The position numbers and the translations under genes are program-made. This document shows, in pieces, positions 35,406 to 64,000 of a stretch of DNA of 64,000 bases; the stretch's first letter is position 1, and the number at the start of each line of letters is the position of its first letter. The stretch comes from Lampris incognitus. Lineage: Eukaryota; Chordata; Actinopteri; Lampriformes; Lampridae. The notes beneath the pieces were generated by a model, which was not told where the DNA came from, did not search any database, and worked only from the letters and a program-made list of their open reading frames with translations. Where the stretch lies: the NCBI RefSeq assembly GCF_029633865.1, contig NC_079220.1:57267538-57331537 (forward strand). The letters run 5' to 3'.

Positions 35406-38400
35406 AAACCGGACGATGGCTGTTGTTGGACCGAGTAAACGCTGGCCGGGCCTCTGGACTCCTCCGGCCTATTAGACATCACAGAGGAAATGTGTGGCTT
35501 AACATGGAGTAGACTGCACTTTTAATGTGCGTCTTATCAGACTGTGGAGTCAAGGACCTTCCAACTCCTTGACGTCTTTTGCCTGAATGAAGGATTTGTT
35601 TTGTGACTTTGCCTTGCTGAAACTTCAGGCCCACATAAGCAGAAAAGCATTGGACTGAAACCACTGTGAAGACTCTGGGGATGAAAAGTGACTTTATTTA
35701 GTCTCTTTTTTATGTCAAAATAATTCCTTTTTTCATTTGTGTGTTGCAGTGATTTTGTGGGGCTGTAGTGGAGTAGCAACTGTGTCTGTGTTTTTAAGCA
35801 CTTTCAGTGGGATGAAGCCTTTTTTTTTTAACAATGATCATTTGCTTAATTTATCTAAATATCATTACAGTCTCTGTAAAATGTCAGCCAATATTTATCA
35901 AACGTGTGTCAATGCAACTTGCCGTGAGAATTGTCAGCAACTAAAGCTTTAGGACTCACTTAAAATGAATGTGTGTAGTCTTTGTGGCATTTGGAAACTA
36001 GCCAAACAGGCAGTGTAGGTTTTGCTCGGGGATATTTCAGCGAGATCCACCCAGTAATGAGAACAGAAAGAGCAAACATCCCTCCCTCCCATCAAGTCCC
36101 ACACAAAGAAAATTACCCAGGGAATTCAGCCAGACACAGCCAACTTGTTCTACACTGAAAACCAGACGAGCGAGACAACGTTTCCGGCATCAACGCCATG
36201 ACCAGACACAACACCTCACTTTTGGCCCATTAGTAGCTGTAATTCTGAGAATGCCAAAACACCGCCGCTGTGTACCTCGGTGTGTTCAATGCAGCAAAGC
36301 CGGTGGAGAGAGTGAAAGCCAAGACTTGCTCCTCCACACCCATTTCTCCCCCTGCCTTAATCAGCACTCAGGGCACCATTAGCTCCCTCAGACATGAAGA
36401 ATGTTATTAATGTGTCCATTTAGTTCATGGCCCTGGAGAGAGGAAATGGAGGGGAGGCGTAATGGGGCTCTCTTTGCAAGGAAGATGGAGCTGAAAACCC
36501 TGCAGCTCAGCCGTCCCTCCCCACCCTCCCTGCGAGACACTGACTTCCCTGTTATTCAGTAAGTCCCAAGTGTCCATAAAGGTATGTGTCATTGTGAGAT
36601 GCTGCAATATCATGACTGTACTTATCTCTGGACATTATCACCTCCTGTTGAGAGATGGAGATTATCTCAGGCCTTCCCTTAGGGGCAATGAATAGAAGAG
36701 GCACAAATATCCATCTGCATATATATTCACACAGCTCATCTGTGCCATAGAGTCTATGGCACATCTTGCATACAATGCTTGCACGTCCCGTCACTATGTA
36801 GACGATGCCTCGCTGATGTTACGCTGCTATTGAGTCGTGAATCCAGAGCAATTTAGGGTTTTCTTCATGGTCTGAAAGAGCTTCATTTAAACATCCTACC
36901 TAGGATACCCATTAACTACGCCACAGTGGTTTGCTAGACTTCCTGCGGACCACACGGTGGTAATAATCAAAAACAAGGAACAAACAGCCATGTTTATGAA
37001 AGTCTACAAGACTGACACCACTTGAGAATTGTTTTCTACAAGCTGAATTCAAAGTTGGGAAATGAAGAAAATACGAGATGCTGCACATGCCTGGTGTGTG
37101 TCTCTGTGACAGGTGTGTCGCAGTTGTAATAAATAATCTGAAAGGATGGAAACTGGTGTGCATGGTGTTGCTTTTTTCCTTTTGGAGAATTAAAAATAAA
37201 AAAGGTACATGCAGACAGATAGACGCTGAGTCAGAGGTATGAAGGAGTTCATCAAATTAAGCACCAATAGTGAGGAGTTGGGTTGCCTTCAAAGACCTTA
37301 AATGTTGTTTGGCCTTGCATTTCAACAGCCCTTAGGTTTCACGAGATGGATTTCTGAAAAGGCCCATTGTCAGTTGAATCAATCATTGAATTATTAATAT
37401 CTGACTTCTTGTGCTATTGCTAAGAATTCAAACCATTGAATCAAAGTGCTTAATAGTCCAATTTACAGTGTGATTTAAGGGAGCCGGGCATTCTAAGGAA
37501 GTCAGCCGACACCGACCAGAATTGCTCTCCGTAAGCACAATATTACCGGCTAGTCGGTTGTTGGTCAGTGCTGGCTGTGGCTAACGTGATCTGTTATTTC
37601 TTTCAGACCAGTATGTGAGCCATGCCACTCTATGTTGAGCACTGCTGGGTGTGAAAGCTTAAAATGGCTGGTGTACCTCCGCTGATGCCATCTCGAGAAG
37701 CTTGTGGAGGTACATGTCTCCCTCCAGTGGCTGCTGGAGTCCCAAGTTGGTTTCCAGCATTACTTATTGTCATGTCCGTTAACCTCATGTCTGCTTCAGT
37801 TTAGAAATGATCATGAAAAAGGGTAAAAGAGGTGAAAAACGGAAAAGGAAATAAAGGGAATTATTCAGTCACACTGTAAATTAGTTCCAGTAAGTCAGTA
37901 GGTGGAAGAAGCTGTCCAGTAGTTGAGTATTATGACTGAATAACAGAAGAAAAAAGAAGTTGTCTTTACTTCCCATGCCCCGCCAACAGCTTTCTTTACG
38001 ATGTGCAACAGTTGGAAACGTAAGCTCGGATGTGCTGCTGCTTGCACTGCATACCTCCGAGTGAAGTTTGAGGTCTGTGGACATTCTCTGTGGTCAACAC
38101 CAGCATTTTTCCAGGATACTTGGTTGGAACATGAAACGGGTCCCATGGAAGGAAGTGGGCTGCATGCTCGTAAGCTTTAGTCTCAAACTGCGTTCGGTGC
38201 AACTGGTTTTATTATACGAACAAGCTGCCATCCTCCACTACAGGGAAGGACTCTTGGCTGTTCCGTGTGACTCTTAATAATTTAATGGCCTCTTTGCAGC
38301 TAATGTGAATCCTCTAATGCAACTCTCGGTGTCGGCTATCGCTGTTGTGCCCCCACGTACGTACGCACCACTATTATTAGTGTCTGCTACTGTACCCCTC

Positions 38401-38586
38401 CTGTGCTTGACATTTCACCTTCTTCTGACGATGAGACATCTGTCATACTGGCACGAGACTGTGTGAATCTACTTGGTACTTTGATTCCCATATTCACTGG
38501 CCCTCCACTAAGACACACACGGAAAGCACCTGACATGACATGCACTCATCATGGCTGTGATGTGATTACTGCGGAGCAAATGCACC
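35406..38586. other. 3' flank of TMEM238L-like gene and gene-free spacer
   Basis: No further exon, RNA gene or repeat family recognised. A small hairpin (TGCCATAGAGTCTATGGCA) lies near 36742-36762. Confidence 0.4.
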
Positions 38587-38790
38587 ATCATATGGTACTA
38601 CTATGATGATCCACATGTAGTAGATGCACTACTGCTGTTCCACATAGTGCTACTGTGATAGGATCTCTATGTAGCAAACGTGCCACTACTATTTCGTGTA
38701 ATACTGCTATGATACAATCACTATATAGAGAACATACTAGTACTGCTTCATGCAGTTCTACCACGACACGATTACCGTGTAATGTTCTGT
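38587..38790. repeat. Second locus of the TACTACTATGATA / ATGTAGCAAA tandem repeat
   Basis: About four degenerate units with the words GGTACTACTATGATGA, CTATGTAGCAAACGTGC, ACTACTATTTCGTGTAATAC and CTATGATACAATCACTATAT. They match the degenerate array at 18220-18775, 20 kb away. Confidence 0.75.
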
Positions 38791-38952
38791 GATGCCAGGG
38801 GGTAACACTCAGTCTATCTGCTCCTTTCTGACTCTCTAAACTGGTTTGGCGAGTAAATATGAAGAAACGTGGTCATGTGTTGGAGGCCTCTCCCTCAACT
38901 CGCAGCTGTTTGTAAACAAGCGTCCTGTGGAGCGCAGGGTCACCCATCTGGA

Positions 38953-39850
38953 TGACGTCATCGCCAGCGGCAGGTATGCATATCTGGGCTCGGCGTAACA
39001 GTTCGCTTGCCAGAACCAGGCGTAGCAAACGAAGGAGACGAGACATTTGTTTTGTTTTTATTATTAATTTATTTGGAATGTGGAAAGCGTCAAGGGTTGT
39101 GTGTAAAAGCGAAGCAAACACGACTCCCATACTTTTAACCGTAAGGTATAAAGCTGCTGCAAAGGAGGGGCTCTTGGAAGCCAGACATGGACTTCGTAGT
39201 GGACGAGGCGTGTGGCTGTTGCGCTGTGGTTCTGCCGGTACAGCGGCGGTGACCGGGTCGCTTTGTGTGGACGACATATTGCCTCTTAAATACGTCCCTG
39301 CGATCGTTTCACTGGCCCGGCTTGGTGATTGATCCGTCGATCAAGCGTTATCGATGTGCGGTATTAGCGTATTATCATGAGGCGTTCGCGCTTGCACGTG
39401 TAAACCGACGAGCCCGTTCCCGTGCGGGAAAACAAAAGCATGCCGCGTTTTGCAGCTCGCCGAGCATATGCGCGTATGCTACCGACCAACCGACCTTGAT
39501 TCTGCCCTCAACTTTAGGGCTGGCGTTTGATTCGTCGGGATGACCTGACGTCACCCGCCTGCTCGTTTTTCATTGGCGTGTAGGCGCTGTCATTTATTCC
39601 GCCGCCGCCCCTTTTCTTGGTTTGGTTGGCTCTCCGTGCTACCCTTTCTCTCGGCGGTGGGTCGGAGCCGCTGTCCCTGTCCTCGCACGTTCCCCCTCTG
39701 AAAAAGCCCCGTTTTGAATTTAATGCCCCCCGTTATAGGCTGGTTCCTTTTTCACGACGCCTCTTCAAGGGCCAATTTAGTTGTCCCCCCTGTGAACGTT
39801 TTAGTTTTCATCGCATTTTCCATTTAAAGCCTTTTAGCCCCGCGAAATAA
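38953..39850 (+). promoter_or_regulatory. FOXK2 upstream CpG-rich promoter region
   Basis: CpG density rises from about 39300 into exon 1. Two perfect TGACGTCA palindromes lie at 38953-38960 and 39546-39553, and an inverted CCAAT box at 39572-39576, all ahead of the start codon. There is no obvious TATA box, as expected for a broadly expressed forkhead gene. The transcription start cannot be placed from sequence. Confidence 0.5.
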
Positions 39851-62240
<22,390 letters not shown>

Positions 62241-63700
62241 TCTTACACGTCCTCACATACACCTCTATAGGTTGTTCTCTAATTTTTACGTTGTTTTTCC
62301 TCATTCTTCTACATCATTTCATTTTTTTTTTTTTTTTTTTTTGTCCTCTACTTCCATCAACCTCCCAAGGTGCCAAATGGAAAGATTTTTTTTCCCTTTC
62401 CCAGTTTGGGTTCTCTTAAGCATTGGAAGAATAAAAAATAAGACCACCCCTTTAAAAGACTGAAAAAGGAAGTGGGCTGAAAGTGGAATTTAATTTAAAG
62501 AAATAAAAGGAAATAAAGTAGAAATGGGACAAGGAAAAAAAAAACTTGGAATAATTGAAAGGTGTCCCCCTGTGTGACAATGCCACTGAAATGAGAGCGT
62601 GACGAAACCCAAGACCACAGGAAGCCTTAACAGCAGTTAACCCTAGAAGGGAGGGGGGGGGCACGTCAGCCCGGGCTGGACGCCACCTTTCTGTCTCATC
62701 TACCTCAGTGCAGATCGGGGGCTGGGGCAGCCACTGGACCGGCTCACACCGGACCCCTCGCAGGGGGTGCTCAGCTCTGGAGGAAGCGACCAACTAGCTG
62801 TGCGACACGCATTTCGGGCGCGGGAGCACGACGCGGTCAATGTCGAGTCCATTCAGAAAGGGATCAAAACACTCGGAGCCAATATTCCTGAAACCTTTGG
62901 CAGCTAGCCTTTCATAATAACTGACCTTCCCTTTTATTGCAGCTCTACATAGACATGCAGTATTTTGTTGTTAATAACACGGAGCATAGGATTTGTTTTT
63001 CTGACGTATTTTCACTTATCTAGATGATAATTTAATTCAGAGGAAGACTACACAACGGTGAGGTCAGTGATATTTCAGATGATGCGAGATAAATTTAGAA
63101 ATCTCATTTTCTTTTTATGTGGACTTCCTTCCTGACACAATGTAGTCTCTTAACGATACTCTTAAAACGGAGTACTTTATATTTTCCCTGTCCAATCCGT
63201 GTTCTGTCATAACTGTATGGAATCACTTAGTTATACCTACATATTTTACTACTTGCACAGATAACCGATGATATAAACATATGAATTTCCATGTGGTAGT
63301 TCCAGGCGTCTCTTTGAACCTTGCATGTACCAGACGAGAGAGCAGAACCTGAGTTAACTGTAAATTGAGGAAAAGACCTGCTTTATCCAAACAAGACCTG
63401 CACTTGTTTCAATGTTTGTGTTTCTCATCCTCCTTTATTTACTGTTGTTGTTGTTTTGTTTGTTTTCGTTCCCCCCCCCCTCCCCTTTTTCCTTGTTTCC
63501 CTCGGCTGTGTTAAGCTAGTGGTGTTGGCAGACCTTTCTTTGCTTGACTATTTTACTCTTGTGCCGGCGACCTGACAAGTCTGTTTTCAGATTGTACACC
63601 TTCCATCGGATAGAAAAGAAAAATACTGATTGATGTTTGTTCTGCTTAAGTGGAGAAATGCTTTTTTTAATAAATTAATTTAAAACCTTTCTTTCTGTCA
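62241..63700 (+). other. FOXK2 3' UTR
   Basis: About 1.45 kb of AT-rich sequence without open frames of note. Homopolymer T-run at 62320-62342 and a C-run at 63471-63482. Ends just past the AATAAA at 63669. Confidence 0.65.
63669..63674 (+). terminator. FOXK2 polyadenylation signal AATAAA
   Basis: Canonical hexamer followed within about 30 bp by a TTTCTTTCTGTCAGCCTGTC GU/U-rich tract. An earlier AATAAA at 62430-62435 could give a shorter 3' UTR. Confidence 0.6.
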
Positions 63701-64000
63701 GCCTGTCTATGCAGTGTATGGAATACTGTAATGTGTAGTTACACGGTTGTCCACTAGGGGGCAGAAGAGGAACGTTAATGCTGTGATTTGTTTAGGGAAA
63801 CAAGATTAATTAACTTTCTCAAACACATTACTGTGACCAGATTATGTCATTTTTAATATTAATTTCCTCACACACTTTTTCACCGTAATCAGCACAGCAG
63901 TTAATGAAGCTTAAAGATATAGTTTGAAGTATTTACTGTGTATTAATTAAGACTACATGTTTAACGTTGGGTATTTTCAGACCCTTACCTGCTTCTCCAT
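63701..64000. other. Downstream flank of FOXK2
   Basis: Nothing recognised. Confidence 0.5.

Noticed and set aside
36742-36762. Short palindrome TGCCATAGAGTCTATGGCA
   Set aside because: A 9-bp stem of this kind is expected by chance in 64 kb.

Overview
The window is genomic DNA of a ray-finned fish, probably a spiny-rayed (acanthomorph) teleost. The evidence is vertebrate-type split genes, GT-AG introns, CpG-rich promoters, and a repeat load typical of teleosts: V-SINEs of the DANA/HE type, an AFC-like SINE, other tRNA-headed SINEs, RTE- and L2-like LINE pieces, hAT-type MITEs and Ty3/gypsy fossils. I cannot name the species.

Real genes are few. On the plus strand, in order: a PIRT-like gene (TRP-channel regulator, 16161-16568), a TMEM238-family gene (19798-20379), a shorter TMEM238L-like gene (35169-35405), and a complete nine-exon FOXK2 gene (39851-62240, 617 codons, every splice phase checks). 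PIRT and TMEM238L are also neighbours on human 17p as I recall, so this looks like an old linkage; FOXK2 sits on human 17q. Between the two TMEM238 genes, on the minus strand, lies a decayed multi-exon gene for a UBX-like plus HECT E3 ubiquitin ligase of the G2E3-like teleost family (27747-32273), with several frame breaks.

Layout: 1-2030 Ty3/gypsy fossil; 2.9-16 kb gene-free DNA with SINEs; 16-20.4 kb PIRT and TMEM238 with a 46-bp minisatellite array between them; 20.7-22.5 kb a hAT MITE and a CpG-rich ACGCGT satellite; 23.2-23.9 kb a second gypsy fossil; 25-27 kb nested SINE/hAT insertions; 27.7-32.3 kb the HECT pseudogene; 35.2 kb TMEM238L; 39-63.7 kb FOXK2 with its CpG promoter, repeat-filled introns and 3' UTR.

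The strongest unusual signal is at 54433-54862 in FOXK2 intron 2: a complete but circularly permuted 7SL (SRP) RNA copy fused in opposite orientation to the 3' part of a V-SINE, the whole flanked by one perfect 12-bp target-site duplication. It reads like a single twin-priming retrotransposition that used two different RNAs, one apparently circular or end-joined. Other items are a minisatellite with a five-unit higher-order repeat and degenerate relatives elsewhere in the window, the ACGCGT satellite, a MITE inserted at the splice donor of the HECT pseudogene, a perfect 20-bp hairpin just before the PIRT start codon, and SINE families that appear to share a 3' tail. I found no previously undescribed multi-gene system.
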